This document shows positions 63,960 through 64,000 of a DNA stretch of 64,000 bases, piece by piece (the first letter of the stretch is position 1; each line of letters begins with the position of its first letter). The stretch covers positions 692,614-756,613 of the forward strand of contig NZ_CP132360.1 of NCBI RefSeq assembly GCF_030758955.1, written 5' to 3'. The notes under the pieces are model-generated. The model was not told where the DNA came from. It ran no database searches and saw only the letters and a program-made list of their open reading frames with translations. The translations under genes and the position numbers were made by a program. This stretch comes from Agrococcus beijingensis. Lineage in GTDB: Bacteria; Actinomycetota; Actinomycetes; Actinomycetales; Microbacteriaceae.

Positions 63960-64000
63960 CCCGTTGAGATCGCGACGCCCAGCGCGGAGCGCCGTGCGGG

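Overview
The window reads as chromosome of a very GC-rich actinobacterium, most likely of the family Microbacteriaceae (Agrococcus-like). The basis is the GC content, purine synthesis by separate PurS/PurQ/PurL, two proteins of the mycothiol-dependent maleylpyruvate isomerase family, an F420-type (DDN family) reductase, many GTG starts, and numerous promoters in which a TANNNT box lies exactly six bases before a start codon (leaderless mRNAs). The assignment is inference. No rRNA, tRNA, CRISPR array, prophage or transposase gene was seen.

Layout. About 1-19.5 kb is mostly housekeeping: purD-purC, purS-purQ, purL and purA, interspersed with an AtoE-type transporter, a sterol-carrier-like protein, a neutral zinc peptidase, DUF3817, DUF1761, DUF899 and SRPBCC proteins, chorismate mutase, GNAT, glutamate dehydrogenase and a GT87-type membrane glycosyltransferase. 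About 19.6-27.6 kb is a uronate catabolic island with two divergent operons. The leftward one carries a zinc dehydrogenase, a KduD-like SDR, KDPG aldolase and KDG kinase, all joined by 4-base overlaps. The rightward one carries TRAP transporter genes dctP-dctQ-dctM, kduI and an IclR regulator. Together they encode uptake and conversion of unsaturated or keto-deoxy uronates to pyruvate and glyceraldehyde 3-phosphate, but no polysaccharide lyase is present. About 27.6-38.5 kb holds a TIGR01777 epimerase, two SRPBCC proteins, argG, a YCII protein, the helicase lhr, a Nei/Fpg glycosylase and a SPOUT RNA methyltransferase.

The striking accessory region is 38.5-50.3 kb: two paralogous pilus loci in tandem, each transcribed leftward in the order tip adhesin, backbone pilin, class C sortase. 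A HAD phosphatase gene on the opposite strand separates them. The two sortases align without gaps over about 250 residues, while the tip proteins have diverged completely in their N-terminal halves. Both loci have a 67-base gap between pilin and sortase that contains a strong hairpin.

About 50.6-64 kb holds membrane proteins, a flavin monooxygenase, an AEC transporter, pyrE, xthA, DUF6421, an MGT-type glycosyltransferase, NAD(P)-binding proteins, a small membrane-protein/XRE operon and an ORF that joins a DDN-type reductase to an SDR. Across the window, intergenic spaces hold long inverted repeats, including a dispersed 59-bp palindrome, and short tandem duplications at gene 3' ends.
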